The position numbers and the translations under genes were made by a program. Shown here one piece after another: positions 45,281 through 55,329 of a stretch of 64,000 bases of DNA; position 1 is the first letter of the stretch, and each line of letters begins with the position of its first letter. A model generated the notes under the pieces. The model did no database searches. It saw only the letters and a program-made list of their open reading frames with translations, and was not told where the DNA came from. This stretch comes from Vulcanibacillus modesticaldus (GTDB lineage Bacteria; Bacillota; Bacilli; Tepidibacillales; Tepidibacillaceae), in the NCBI RefSeq assembly GCF_001730235.1, contig NZ_MIJF01000056.1, forward strand, positions 1 to 64,000. The letters run 5' to 3'.

Positions 45281-46792
45281 TTAAACTCTCCTTATAGCAT
45301 CTACCAATCCTGGAATTGTATATTCCGCAGCTGTAATATCAATTTGTAATCCTAGTTTTTCAGCTGTTTTTGATGTAATAGGTCCGATACTAGCAAGTTT
45401 TACTCCTTGGAGCAATTCTTCTAAAGATTCATCTTTTAGTGCCTCAACAAAATTCTTTACAGTAGAAGAACTAGTAAAGGTGATAATTTGTATTTTTCCT
45501 TTTTTGAACATATCTATTATTTCATTTTTATTTTCAGCATCAATTTTTGTTTCATATGCATCTACTTCGATTACTTCTAATCCCTTATCCTTTAGTTTTT
45601 CAGACAATACTTTACGTGCAATATCCGCTCTTGGTAATAAAACCCTCTGTCCTGCTTTTAATTGGTCTTCTAATGAATCTAATAAACCCTCTGCTCGAAA
45701 TTCTTGAGGAAGAACGTCGACTATAAGTCCCTTTTCCTCTAAAACTTTTGCCGTTTTAGGTCCAATTGCAGCAATTCTTGCATTGCTCATTTTACGAATA
45801 TCTGTTTTCTTCTCCTTTAACTTATCGAAGAAAGAATTAACTCCATTAACACTGGTAAAAATAACCCAATCAAAAGTATCTAATTGGTTAATCGCTAAAT
45901 CATACTTGGTTGAATCACTAGGTGGAACGATTTTAATCACTGGGAATTCAATTGGTTCTCCTCCCAATTCCTCAATCATGGCCGATAATTCACTCGCTTG
46001 GCTTCTTGCCCTGGTTACTAACACTCTTTTCCCAAACAAAGGTTTTTTCTCAAACCATTGTAGTTGTTCCCTTAGTTTTACCACATCACCGATAACGATA
46101 GTTGCTGGAGAAGTAATTTTAGCTTCTTCAACCTCTTGAACGATATTATTTAATGTCCCTACAACCGTTCTTTGTTCAACCGTTGTCCCCCACTGAATTA
46201 CGGCAACTGGAGTATTAGGATCTCGTCCATTATTAATTAATTTCTCTCTAATTAAGTTAATATTAGAAACTCCCATTAGAAAAACGATTGTTCCTGTCGC
46301 TGTAGAAATTTTTTCCCAATTGATATTAGATTCATTTTTACTAGGATCCTCGTGTCCAGTAACAATCGCTAATGATGAAGTAAAATCTCTATGGGTAATT
46401 GGAATCCCCGCATAGATAGGTACAGCAATTGCCGATGTTATACCTGGTATGATTTCAAAGGGAATTTGCTGCTTGACTAAAATTTGCGCTTCTTCTCCAA
46501 CTCTTCCAAAAACCGACGGATCGCCACCTTTTAACCGAGTGACAATACTACCCTCTAAAGCTTTATCAACTAATAATTGATTAATTTCATCTTGTTTTAA
46601 GGTATGTTTATTGGGTAATTTCCCAACATATATTTTTTTAGCAGATTTTTTTGCATACTTTAATAATGATGGATGTGCTAGGCGATCATAAATAACAACA
46701 TCAGCTTTTTTAATCGCCTCAATTCCTTTTAAGGTTATTAATTTTGGATCACCAGGGCCAGCACCCACTAAAAAAACTTTACCTACACTCAA
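45281..46792 (-). CDS. cobA-hemD: Fused uroporphyrinogen-III C-methyltransferase / uroporphyrinogen-III synthase
   Basis: The 503-residue product joins an N-terminal SUMT domain (to about residue 243; [46 protein letters not shown]) to a C-terminal HemD domain ([21 protein letters not shown] onward). HemD closes hydroxymethylbilane to uro'gen III; SUMT methylates it twice to precorrin-2. Fusing both channels flux into the siroheme branch. Start is TTG at 46792, one base after the hemC stop, with AGGAGAAGA upstream. Confidence 0.94.
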   Translation of the reverse strand: MSVGKVFLVGAGPGDPKLITLKGIEAIKKADVVIYDRLAHPSLLKYAKKSAKKIYVGKLPNKHTLKQDEINQLLVDKALEGSIVTRLKGGDPSVFGRVGEEAQILVKQQIPFEIIPGITSAIAVPIYAGIPITHRDFTSSLAIVTGHEDPSKNESNINWEKISTATGTIVFLMGVSNINLIREKLINNGRDPNTPVAVIQWGTTVEQRTVVGTLNNIVQEVEEAKITSPATIVIGDVVKLREQLQWFEKKPLFGKRVLVTRARSQASELSAMIEELGGEPIEFPVIKIVPPSDSTKYDLAINQLDTFDWVIFTSVNGVNSFFDKLKEKKTDIRKMSNARIAAIGPKTAKVLEEKGLIVDVLPQEFRAEGLLDSLEDQLKAGQRVLLPRADIARKVLSEKLKDKGLEVIEVDAYETKIDAENKNEIIDMFKKGKIQIITFTSSSTVKNFVEALKDESLEELLQGVKLASIGPITSKTAEKLGLQIDITAAEYTIPGLVDAIRRV

Positions 46793-46793
46793 C

Positions 46794-47720
46794 CTATTCT
46801 TCTCCTTTCACCTCAGCTAAAATTTTAGCAGCACCTTTTGCTAATAATTTATCTGCAACTTGAATTCCTAACTTAACTGCTTCACGCTTACTAGCTTTAC
46901 CTTCTTGCTTAATTATCAGCTTTCCATCTAAAGAGGCTACCATTCCAACTAAATGAATGTTATTATCCTCCCATTTAGCATGTGCTCCAATAGGAACTTG
47001 GCACCCTCCTTGTAATCTATTTAATAAAGATCTTTCAGCAGAAACTAAAATCTTCGTTTTTGAATCATCTATCTTTTTTAGTAATTCTAATAATTCATGG
47101 TCATTTTCTCTAGCTTGAATACCAAGTGCTCCTTGCCCTACCGCGGGAATAGAAAGATCAACGTCTAAGCATTCTGTTATTTTGTCTTCCCATCCCATTC
47201 GTTTAAGCCCTGCTGCAGCTAATATTATTCCATCTAAACCTTCTGTTTCTAACTTTCTAATTCTGGTATCAATATTTCCTCTGATCGATTTAATGTGCAG
47301 ATCATCTCGATAAGATAGTATTTGCGCGGCCCTTCTTAAACTACTTGTACCTATCCTAGCTCCTTTAGGTAAGGAATCAATGGTGAATCCTTGCCTGGAA
47401 ATCAAACAATCTCTAGGATCTTCTCGCTTCGGTATTGCGGCTATTGTTAGACCTTCTGGCATTTCAAATGGCATATCTTTCATACTATGAACAGCAAAAT
47501 CTATTTCACCATCTAATAATGCTTGTTCAATCTCTTTAACAAATAAGCCTTTCCCACCGACCTTTGATAAGGTAACATTAAGGATTTTATCACCTTTAGT
47601 AACAATTTCCTTAATCTCGAATTCATAGGGAAGATTTAAAGCTTTAAGCTGATCAATTACTGATTTAGTTTGGGTTAAAGCTAATTGACTTTTCCTAGAA
47701 CCTACTATGATTTTTTTCAT
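46794..47720 (-). CDS. hemC: Hydroxymethylbilane synthase (porphobilinogen deaminase)
   Basis: The 308-residue enzyme polymerises four porphobilinogens. It has [43 protein letters not shown] and the dipyrromethane-cofactor Cys in [13 protein letters not shown] (about residue 242). It lies between the precorrin-2 dehydrogenase gene and the cobA-hemD fusion. Confidence 0.97.
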   Translation of the reverse strand: MKKIIVGSRKSQLALTQTKSVIDQLKALNLPYEFEIKEIVTKGDKILNVTLSKVGGKGLFVKEIEQALLDGEIDFAVHSMKDMPFEMPEGLTIAAIPKREDPRDCLISRQGFTIDSLPKGARIGTSSLRRAAQILSYRDDLHIKSIRGNIDTRIRKLETEGLDGIILAAAGLKRMGWEDKITECLDVDLSIPAVGQGALGIQARENDHELLELLKKIDDSKTKILVSAERSLLNRLQGGCQVPIGAHAKWEDNNIHLVGMVASLDGKLIIKQEGKASKREAVKLGIQVADKLLAKGAAKILAEVKGEE

Positions 47721-47724
47721 CTTT

Positions 47725-48366
47725 CTAGAAATTCTCCTTCTTAAACATTTGCTTGAATTTTTCTTCTACTTGCGTTTTTTTATATTTCGATACTTCTTGT
47801 ATCCATTTGTCATCCAATAATTTGCTAAAATAGTGTCTACGACGTTCCTGATCAATATTTTGACTAAGAATCCATTTTCTCATTCTAGCCAAAAATGCAG
47901 TATAATCATCATATTCTACACCATATCGTTTTTCTAAATCTTGTCGTATTTTTTTGGACAATCCCGGACTTGCTCCACCAGTTGTTATGGCAATTTGCAA
48001 ATGTCCTCTTTTAAATGTTGAAGGTACAACAAAAGTACATAACTCGGGGTGATCCACTATATTCACAAACTGAGTGGAATGATCAACAGCCCGATAGATA
48101 CTCAAGTTTAGTTCTGAATTATCCGTGGCTATAATTACCAAAAAAAAACCCTTTAAATCACCTTGATAATAGCCCCTGTTTATCCATGTAATAGCCTCTT
48201 TTCTTGATAATTCTTCTATATTAGGTGTCACTTTTGGACTGATGACTGTAACGTTAGCTTGTGATTCTAAAAGTGAACTTATCTTTCTTTGTGCTACCTT
48301 ACCTCCACCAATTACTACACAGGACTTATGACTTAAATCTATCATTAAAGGGTAATATGATTTCAT
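47725..48366 (-). CDS. Precorrin-2 dehydrogenase / possible sirohydrochlorin ferrochelatase (SirC/Met8/CysG-N)
   Basis: This 213-residue NAD-binding protein has the Rossmann motif [14 protein letters not shown], the family block [20 protein letters not shown], and [15 protein letters not shown]. It oxidises precorrin-2 to sirohydrochlorin; Met8-type members also insert iron, and which applies here cannot be told. In B. subtilis the equivalent place between hemA and hemC holds hemX, a membrane protein, so this operon is wired for siroheme. The ribosome binding site AGGGAGG is unusually far (about 15 bases) from the ATG. Confidence 0.9.
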   Translation of the reverse strand: MKSYYPLMIDLSHKSCVVIGGGKVAQRKISSLLESQANVTVISPKVTPNIEELSRKEAITWINRGYYQGDLKGFFLVIIATDNSELNLSIYRAVDHSTQFVNIVDHPELCTFVVPSTFKRGHLQIAITTGGASPGLSKKIRQDLEKRYGVEYDDYTAFLARMRKWILSQNIDQERRRHYFSKLLDDKWIQEVSKYKKTQVEEKFKQMFKKENF

Positions 48367-48386
48367 TTTTTTGTTGTTATTCCTCC

Positions 48387-49703
48387 CTATTTCCTGAAGA
48401 TATTATAAGTTTTATACACAGAATTAGTTTTCAATTCCTCGTCTTCTAAGCCAAAAATTTCCTTGAAAAACCTCATCATATTCTCCGCATCTGGCTGCAC
48501 AGCCATTTCCTTAACTTTAATAATTGGATTTTTTAATAGCTGATTAACAATGCTCTTAGTGTGCTTACGAATCACTTTCAGTTCTCTCTCACTAAGATGC
48601 GGAAGTTTTTTTTCTATCGAGTTCATTGTCTCTTCTTGAATTATTAAGCTTTTTTCTCTTAAAGCCGCTATTAAGGGAATTACTCCTAAGGTATTAACCC
48701 AACGATAAAATTCTTCTACCTCACTAGCGATCCAATTATTTACTTGATTGGCAATTATTTGTCGTTCTTTCATGTTACTATCAACAATATCCTGTAAATC
48801 ATCAATATTATATAAGTGGACATTGTCAAAATTGCCAATGGATGGATCAATATCTCTAGGAACAGCAATATCAATTAAAAATAATGGTTTGTCGCTCCGT
48901 TCCTTGATAACTTCTTCAATTAGAGAATTATTAATAATCAGTGAATTTGAGCCGGTGGAGCTTATTACTATATCTGCCTTTGTTAGTGCCAATTTCAGTT
49001 GCTCCATTGTATAAGCTTCACCTTTAAAAGCTTTCGCCATTTTTTCAGCTTTTTCATAAGTTCTATTAACTACCATTACATGTTTAACGCCATTTGAATA
49101 AAGATGAATTGCTGTTAATTCTCCCATTTCCCCAGCACCAATTATTAACACATTTTTATCATCTAATCGACTAAATATTTTTTTCGCTAATTCAACTGCT
49201 GCATAGCTAACGGAGACTGCTTTTTCTCCGATTCTTGTTTTCGAGTGAACTTTTTTAGCAAAAGTAATTGCCTGTTTAAATAATGTATTAAAAATCGTGC
49301 CGGTTGCTTCATGGTGTTGGGCCAAAAAAAAAGCTTGTCGAACTTGACCTAAAACTTGTGTTTCACCTAAGATCATTGAATCCAGTCCGGTAATAACTTT
49401 AAATAAATGTTCCGTAGCTTCAAAATCTTTTTTTACATATAAAAAAGGAATAATTTTTTCCTTAGACACCGAAAACCATTCTGAATAAAATTTTTTAATA
49501 AAGTGTTCTCCGGTGTGAAGTTGGTCAACAATAGCATAAACTTCTGTTCTATTACATGTTCCGACGATTACAGCTTCAAGTATGCTTTTTGTCTGCTTTA
49601 ATCTTAATAAAGCTTGGCCTATTTTTTCCTCAGAAAAAGTAAACTTCTCTCTTATTTCCACTGGTGCTGTGCGATAATTTAAACCTACAACCATAACATG
49701 CAT
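48387..49703 (-). CDS. hemA: Glutamyl-tRNA reductase
   Basis: The 438-residue enzyme reduces Glu-tRNA to glutamate-1-semialdehyde, the first step of C5 tetrapyrrole synthesis. It has the nucleophile Cys50 in VGTCNRTEVYA, an NADPH-binding IGAGEMGELTAIHL and a C-terminal dimerisation helix. First gene of the hem operon; GGGTGAG precedes the ATG. Confidence 0.97.
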   Translation of the reverse strand: MHVMVVGLNYRTAPVEIREKFTFSEEKIGQALLRLKQTKSILEAVIVGTCNRTEVYAIVDQLHTGEHFIKKFYSEWFSVSKEKIIPFLYVKKDFEATEHLFKVITGLDSMILGETQVLGQVRQAFFLAQHHEATGTIFNTLFKQAITFAKKVHSKTRIGEKAVSVSYAAVELAKKIFSRLDDKNVLIIGAGEMGELTAIHLYSNGVKHVMVVNRTYEKAEKMAKAFKGEAYTMEQLKLALTKADIVISSTGSNSLIINNSLIEEVIKERSDKPLFLIDIAVPRDIDPSIGNFDNVHLYNIDDLQDIVDSNMKERQIIANQVNNWIASEVEEFYRWVNTLGVIPLIAALREKSLIIQEETMNSIEKKLPHLSERELKVIRKHTKSIVNQLLKNPIIKVKEMAVQPDAENMMRFFKEIFGLEDEELKTNSVYKTYNIFRK

Positions 49704-49893
49704 TTTTTCTCACCCTAGTGCTCAATTAAAATTGATTATCTTCATAAGTTTTTACACTCTAATTAATTACAATCTTTTTAATTTCATTATATCATTGTAA
49801 AGATTTTTCAGCATTTTTTTTTTATCTTTTGAACATTTTATCGTGTCGTCTCATATTATAACCTATGAGTTTAGGCATTTGTGGAGGTGTCTT

Positions 49894-50913
49894 ATGTTTA
49901 AAAAAATTGTAAAAATTAGCTTGATTATCTTGATTCTCACGTCTATTATTTTTGTCGTTGGGTGTTCAAATTCTACTGGTAAAGTTGATAATCCAAAAAT
50001 CAGATTGGTTGAAGTAACCCATTCTATTTTTTATACACCTCAATATGTAGCATTAGAAATGGGATTTTTTAAAGAAGAGGGATTGGATGTAGAACTAACG
50101 ACTGCCTATGGTGGAGATAAAACAATGACTGCCCTTCTAAGCGGAAATGCAGACATTATTTTAGTGGGAACAGAAACCACAATCTACGTATACAATCAAA
50201 ATCCCAAAGATCCAGCAATAAACTTTGCACAATTGACCCAAACCGATGGCTCATTTTTGGTTTCAAGAAAACCAATTAAGAACTTCTCTTGGGATATGCT
50301 TAAGGGTAAAGTTCTTTTAGGACAAAGAAAAGGCGGTATGCCTGAAATGGTAAGTGAATATGTTCAACATATTAATGGAATCGAGCCAAAAGTCGACAAC
50401 GAAATCATTCAAAATGTAGACTATAAAAACTTAAGCAGTGCATTTGTTTCAGGAACTGGTGACTTTGTACAGTTATTTGAACCAGTAGCTTCAAAACTTG
50501 AGGCGGAGCGTAAAGGATATATCGTTGCTTCATTTGGAGAAAGTAGTGGAAAACTTCCTTACACAGTTTATATTACAAAACAAAGTATGATAGACAACAA
50601 CCCGGAAATCATCCAAAAATTTACTAACGCAATATATAAAGCCCAGCTTTGGGTTCATCGTAACACTCTAGAAGAGATTGCAAATGTGATCGCGCCCCAA
50701 TTCCCAGATTTGGATCGTGAAATAATGTTACAGGTTTTAAATCGCTATCGCTCACAAGGTTCATGGGCGATGGATCCCATCCTTGACATTGAAGAATACC
50801 AAAATCTTGAAAAAGTGATGGAATACTCCGGGGAATTAAAACAAAGAGTTCCTTACGAAGCAATCGTTAATACAGATTTTGCAAAAAATGCAATCAACAC
50901 TAAAGAGCAATGA
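49894..50913 (+). CDS. ABC transporter substrate-binding lipoprotein (YtlA/NMT1-like)
   Basis: The 339-residue lipoprotein has a signal peptide with lipobox VVGC (Cys24) and the SsuA/NMT1 fold: HSIFYTPQYVALEMGFFKEEGLDVEL, then GNADIILVGTE, and GTGDFVQLFEP. It resembles YtlA of the B. subtilis ytlACD transporter (aromatic sulfonate or pyrimidine-type substrates proposed; the true substrate is unknown). Its ATPase and permease are about 2.7 kb downstream, separated by two minus-strand genes. GGAGGTG before ATG 49894 decides the start; the frame from 49843 is rejected. Confidence 0.85.
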   Translation: MFKKIVKISLIILILTSIIFVVGCSNSTGKVDNPKIRLVEVTHSIFYTPQYVALEMGFFKEEGLDVELTTAYGGDKTMTALLSGNADIILVGTETTIYVYNQNPKDPAINFAQLTQTDGSFLVSRKPIKNFSWDMLKGKVLLGQRKGGMPEMVSEYVQHINGIEPKVDNEIIQNVDYKNLSSAFVSGTGDFVQLFEPVASKLEAERKGYIVASFGESSGKLPYTVYITKQSMIDNNPEIIQKFTNAIYKAQLWVHRNTLEEIANVIAPQFPDLDREIMLQVLNRYRSQGSWAMDPILDIEEYQNLEKVMEYSGELKQRVPYEAIVNTDFAKNAINTKEQ

Positions 50914-50958
50914 TTAAATTGTAGTTTAGTTACAATATATAACTTTTGATTTATTAAT

Positions 50959-51003
50959 AAAAAAAGGTAGAACTATGAGTCATCTCAAGTTTCTACCTTT
51001 TTT
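50959..51003. terminator. Bidirectional terminator
   Basis: AAAAAAAGGTAGAA and TTCTACCTTTTTT pair around a 20-base centre. It serves the plus-strand lipoprotein gene and the minus-strand ferritin gene, which converge here. Confidence 0.85.
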
Positions 51004-51033
51004 CGATTAAATTTATTTTCAATTAAATTTCTG

Positions 51034-51540
51034 CTATTCTGCAGGTGGAGTAAATACCCTCTTAGCCAATTCATCATTTAACATATATAAGGCACTACTA
51101 TCATTGCCAATTCGTTTTAATTTCTTTACGAGGGACTCAAAAGTAGCTTCTTCTTCCACTTGCTCATCAATAAACCAATTTAGAAAACTGATAGTCGAAT
51201 ATTCTTTTTCTTCAGTTGCTATATCTTGAAGGGCATAGATTCTCTTAGTTACTAACTTTTCGTGCTCTAATGCTTTTTCAAATACATCTATAATCGAATC
51301 AAACTCATTTTCAGGATCTTCATATCCCTTAACAATAACCCTTCCACCTTTGTCATTAATGAAATCAAAAAACTTCATAGCATGAAATCTTTCTTCTTCA
51401 ACCTGTACTCTAAAAAAATGGGCAAATCCATCTAAATCTTCTGATGCACAATAAGCAGACATCGCTAGATAGATACTAGCAGATTCAAACTCAAAGTTCA
51501 TCTGATCATTTAATGCGTTCAATAGTTTTCCACTTAGCAT
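51034..51540 (-). CDS. ftnA: Ferritin (FtnA type)
   Basis: The 168-residue four-helix protein is a non-heme ferritin. Its ferroxidase ligands include Glu17 (NFEFESASIYLAM), EEERFHAMKFF (Glu50, His53) and the later EQVEEE. It stores iron oxidised by O2 or peroxide and lies close to tetrapyrrole and oxygen-related genes. No Dps-type features. The length is normal. Confidence 0.93.
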   Translation of the reverse strand: MLSGKLLNALNDQMNFEFESASIYLAMSAYCASEDLDGFAHFFRVQVEEERFHAMKFFDFINDKGGRVIVKGYEDPENEFDSIIDVFEKALEHEKLVTKRIYALQDIATEEKEYSTISFLNWFIDEQVEEEATFESLVKKLKRIGNDSSALYMLNDELAKRVFTPPAE

Positions 51541-51656
51541 GACAATCCCCCCTAATCATTCTCTATTAAATATTAACATCCTTTATATTTATTAGTAAAT
51601 ATCAATAGGTTTATTCAGAAAAAATTCATTACTAACCACTTCAAATAAATCCATGA

Positions 51657-53426
51657 TCATTTCATGTTGATAAAAGCTTCAATGTCTTTTTCAATTAAGT
51701 TTAATGAATTTTTCCAGAAATCAACTGAACGAATATCAATATTCATAATCAGAGCCACATCAACAATACTCTTCTTTCCTGTTACAGATAATAACTTATC
51801 ATATTCTTTGACGAAAGAATCCCCCTTCTTTAAATATTCTGCGTATAGCCCTTTAGCAAACAATAGTCCAAAAGCATACGGGAAATTATAAAAATTATAA
51901 TCAGCATCATAATAGTGTGGTTTACAAGCCCACATATATGGATGTAAATATTGATGGTCAAGGCCATCTCCATAGGCTTCCTTTTGAGCCTTCAACATTA
52001 TTTCTTTTAGCTTATTTACAGAAAGCGATGCCTCTTCTCTTAATTTGAACACTTCTGTTTCAAATAAATAACGGCTATAAATATCAACGATAACTTGACC
52101 GGCATCGGATATGTCATTCTCTAAAATTGAAAAAACTTGTTCTTTAGTAGCCTTTTGAATAGCAGCATTTTTTATGATTGTCTCACAAAAAATTGAGGCT
52201 GTTTCCGCAATTGGCATTGGATAATTACTGTTTAAATATGATTCATCGGTTAAACAAGATCCATGGTATCCATGTCCTAATTCATGAGCTAGTGTAGTAA
52301 CGTCATTAAAACTACCAGTAAAGTTAGCCAATATTCTACTTTCTTTAATCGCATGTATATTAGCACAGAAGGCTCCGCCCATTTTTCCTTCCCTTGGTTC
52401 AGCATCAATCCAACCATCATTAAAAGCTCGTTCAGCGTAATCCGCCAGTTTATCACTGAAGGTCCTAAAATTAGTTACAATAAAATCTTTAGCTTCCTCA
52501 TAGGTATATTCCATATCTACATTACCTAACGGAGCAAATAATTCATAAAAAGGTAATCCACTACTATATCCTAAAAGCTCGGCTTTTTTTCGATAAAACT
52601 TATGAAATGTTGGTAAACTCTCTCTAATCGCTGAAAGCATCGCTTCTAATACTTCTTGATCTATTCTAGAGTCAATTAAAGTTTTTTCCAATACGGATTC
52701 ATAACCTCTCATTTTAGCTAAAGTTATTACCTCTCCCTTAATACCATTTAGGCACGCAGCCGAGGACTCTTCTATTTTCTTGTACGCCCTTAGCTCCGCT
52801 TCATAAGCCGTCTTCCTTAATTTCTTATCCTTATCGTAAGCCATATTTCTAACAACTGATAGTGGAAGTTGCTTTTGTTCCCCATTGATTTCTATATCGA
52901 CTAAAAGGGTAGATGTAAGTAAATATTGTAATTTTGACCACGCATTAGAACCAGTATTTTTCATCTTTGCTATCAGTACTTCCTGATCTTCACTCAAAGT
53001 ATATTTATTATTCTGTACTATCTCTTTGAGATAATAGCGATGTTCTTCTAATACTTTTGAAGACGAAATTATCTCATCCAAATTCTCTAAAGAACCTAAG
53101 AACTTTTGAAAAATTACATTTGGCTCTGTTAATTCCGTTATCATCTCTTCTAGTTTTTCTAATATTCCTAAAGCCTTTTCATTTTTTGCTTCTACACTTA
53201 ATGTTAGCCCAGCATAACTATGTAAACGACTGAAAAGATTATAGTTTGAATTTAACATATTAAGGTATTGTTCAACCTTCTTCCCAGCATTTTCTTTATC
53301 TTTAAAATTGACCCCAACCCACTCTTTAATTTCAGTTATCTTTTCGATTGACTTTTCCAAATCACTCTTAAATTGATCAGAATCAAAAGATGTATATAAA
53401 GCATCTAAGCTCCATCTCATATTCAT
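51657..53426 (-). CDS. pepF: Oligoendopeptidase F (M3 family)
   Basis: This cytosolic zinc peptidase of about 589 residues has HELGH in TTLAHELGHGYHG and the third ligand region PIAETASIFCETI. It degrades short peptides. The ATG at 53426 (MNMRWSLDALY) follows GAGAGGATGG at good distance and is preferred to 53435. With ferritin it separates the parts of the ABC transporter. Confidence 0.95.
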   Translation of the reverse strand: MNMRWSLDALYTSFDSDQFKSDLEKSIEKITEIKEWVGVNFKDKENAGKKVEQYLNMLNSNYNLFSRLHSYAGLTLSVEAKNEKALGILEKLEEMITELTEPNVIFQKFLGSLENLDEIISSSKVLEEHRYYLKEIVQNNKYTLSEDQEVLIAKMKNTGSNAWSKLQYLLTSTLLVDIEINGEQKQLPLSVVRNMAYDKDKKLRKTAYEAELRAYKKIEESSAACLNGIKGEVITLAKMRGYESVLEKTLIDSRIDQEVLEAMLSAIRESLPTFHKFYRKKAELLGYSSGLPFYELFAPLGNVDMEYTYEEAKDFIVTNFRTFSDKLADYAERAFNDGWIDAEPREGKMGGAFCANIHAIKESRILANFTGSFNDVTTLAHELGHGYHGSCLTDESYLNSNYPMPIAETASIFCETIIKNAAIQKATKEQVFSILENDISDAGQVIVDIYSRYLFETEVFKLREEASLSVNKLKEIMLKAQKEAYGDGLDHQYLHPYMWACKPHYYDADYNFYNFPYAFGLLFAKGLYAEYLKKGDSFVKEYDKLLSVTGKKSIVDVALIMNIDIRSVDFWKNSLNLIEKDIEAFINMK

Positions 53427-53585
53427 TTTTACCATCCTCTCATAATTTAAATTTTTCTTTATTTAAAATATTATCATTCTCAAAGTTTAACAAAAATCCT
53501 TCATAACAACAAAAATTAAGTATCAAAGAATGACTATGAACTAAACTAACGTCTAGTGAATAGTATATGAAAAGGGGGGGAGATA

Positions 53586-54356
53586 ATGAATAGAAGTATT
53601 ATCAGCTTAAAAAACGTAAGTAAACTTTACCATACTAAAATAGACGAAATTTTTGCAGTTAAAGATATTAACCTGAATATAGAAAAGGGAGAATTCATCA
53701 GTTTGGTAGGACCTAGCGGTTGCGGAAAAAGTACTATCTTATCGTTAATCTCCGGTTTGTTTCCACCAACCAAAGGAAAAATATATATTGATGGACAAGA
53801 GGTAACTGGTCCTACAAGAAAAATCGGATATATGTTACAACAAGATTATTTATTAAATTGGCGAACCGTTGAAGAAAATATTTTATTGGGATTAGAAATT
53901 CAAAAGAGATTGACCACTAAAAACAGAAACCAAGCCCTTCACCTTCTTGAAGAAATGGGACTAACTTCATATAAAGACTCTCATCCCAACCAACTCTCTG
54001 GAGGAATGAGACAACGTGTCGCCTTAGTAAGAACTTTAGCGACTAATCCCGATATTTTATTACTAGATGAACCATTTTCAGCACTTGATTATCAAACAAG
54101 ATTAAAACTTGAAGACTTAGTTGTAGAAACGATTCATAAGCATGAGAAAACAGCAATTTTAGTCACTCACGATATCAGTGAAGCTATTGCTATGTCAGAT
54201 CGAATTGTCTTATTAGGAAAAAATCCTGGACACATTAAAAAGGTATTTAATGTCCCCGACCCTATCCGTAATTCCCTTCCCTTAAAAGCAAGAAATGTGC
54301 CCGAATTCCAAAACTATTTTCATTTGATTTGGAGTGAAATAGAAGATGATGAATAG
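53586..54356 (+). CDS. ABC transporter ATP-binding protein (SsuB/TauB/YtlC type)
   Basis: The 256-residue ATPase has Walker [10 protein letters not shown], signature [11 protein letters not shown], Walker [14 protein letters not shown] and switch His in VTHDISEAI. The family energises uptake of nitrate, sulfonates, taurine or thiamine precursors. It overlaps the permease gene by 11 bases. A GGGGGGAG run gives the ribosome binding site. Partner of the lipoprotein at 49894. Confidence 0.93.
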   Translation: MNRSIISLKNVSKLYHTKIDEIFAVKDINLNIEKGEFISLVGPSGCGKSTILSLISGLFPPTKGKIYIDGQEVTGPTRKIGYMLQQDYLLNWRTVEENILLGLEIQKRLTTKNRNQALHLLEEMGLTSYKDSHPNQLSGGMRQRVALVRTLATNPDILLLDEPFSALDYQTRLKLEDLVVETIHKHEKTAILVTHDISEAIAMSDRIVLLGKNPGHIKKVFNVPDPIRNSLPLKARNVPEFQNYFHLIWSEIEDDE

Positions 54357-55170
54357 ATATTTGACGAAGGGTGCCAAATCTGAAGAACATGGGATTTTCC
54401 TATCCAAATTAAGACTTAATTATATATATATCAGGATTACGCAATTACTACTACTTATATTCCTATTAGGAACATGGGAATTAACAGTGAAATTAAAATT
54501 GATAGATGAATTTTTATTTAGTAGACCAAGTAAAATTTGGGATCTATTTATTGAAATGTTGACCACAGGTGAATTACAACACCATATCTATGTTACCTTA
54601 CTAGAAACTGTTGTTGGCTTCATCTTAGGAACATTACTCGGAACAATATTGGCTACTTTAATTTGGGCTTCACCATTTATTTCAAAAGTATTAGAGCCTT
54701 ATCTTGTAGTATTAAATGGAATGCCTAAGGTTGCACTTGGACCAATTTTTATCGTAACCTTTGGATCCGGCTATACATCAATTATTGCAATGGCTTTAGC
54801 AATTTCAATTATCATTACGACTATCGTTATTTACGGCAGTTTTAAGGAAGTTGACCCTAATTATCTGAAACTGGCCAGAACTTTTGGAGCAAAAAAACAT
54901 CAAATATTTTTCAAAGTTATTTTACCTGCCTCATTTCCTACGATCATTGCTACTCTAAAAGTTAATGTGGGTCTATCTTGGGTAGGGGTGATTGTTGGAG
55001 AATTTTTAGTTTCAAAAGCTGGTTTAGGATACCTTATTATATATGGATTTCAGGTATTTAATCTAACGTTGGTCATGATGAGTTTATTCATAATAAGCAT
55101 TGCAGCTACATTAATGTATCAAGCTGTTGCACTTCTAGAATCAAAAATTCTCTCAATAAGAAATCGTTAA
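54346..55170 (+). CDS. ABC transporter permease (SsuC/TauC/YtlD type)
   Basis: This 274-residue membrane protein of the binding-protein-dependent transport family has about six helices and the EAA loop [29 protein letters not shown] allows a start at 54346 or 54349. It ends directly at its terminator. Confidence 0.92.
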   Translation: MMNRYLTKGAKSEEHGIFLSKLRLNYIYIRITQLLLLIFLLGTWELTVKLKLIDEFLFSRPSKIWDLFIEMLTTGELQHHIYVTLLETVVGFILGTLLGTILATLIWASPFISKVLEPYLVVLNGMPKVALGPIFIVTFGSGYTSIIAMALAISIIITTIVIYGSFKEVDPNYLKLARTFGAKKHQIFFKVILPASFPTIIATLKVNVGLSWVGVIVGEFLVSKAGLGYLIIYGFQVFNLTLVMMSLFIISIAATLMYQAVALLESKILSIRNR

Positions 55171-55194
55171 AAATAGCCTAGCGCTATTTTTTTT
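55169..55194 (+). terminator. Intrinsic terminator after the ABC permease
   Basis: AAAAATAGC-CTAGC-GCTATTTTT followed by three further T, overlapping the permease stop codon. Confidence 0.82.
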
Positions 55195-55329
55195 CATGGT
55201 TTTTATTTATTTTTGCATAAATAAATTTTTTTGAAGGAATTTGGCATATTTTGACGAATTTAATACTGGATGTCCAAATTCATGTTAAAATAACACATTA
55301 GTTAATCAAGCAAGGAGACGTGATATGAT

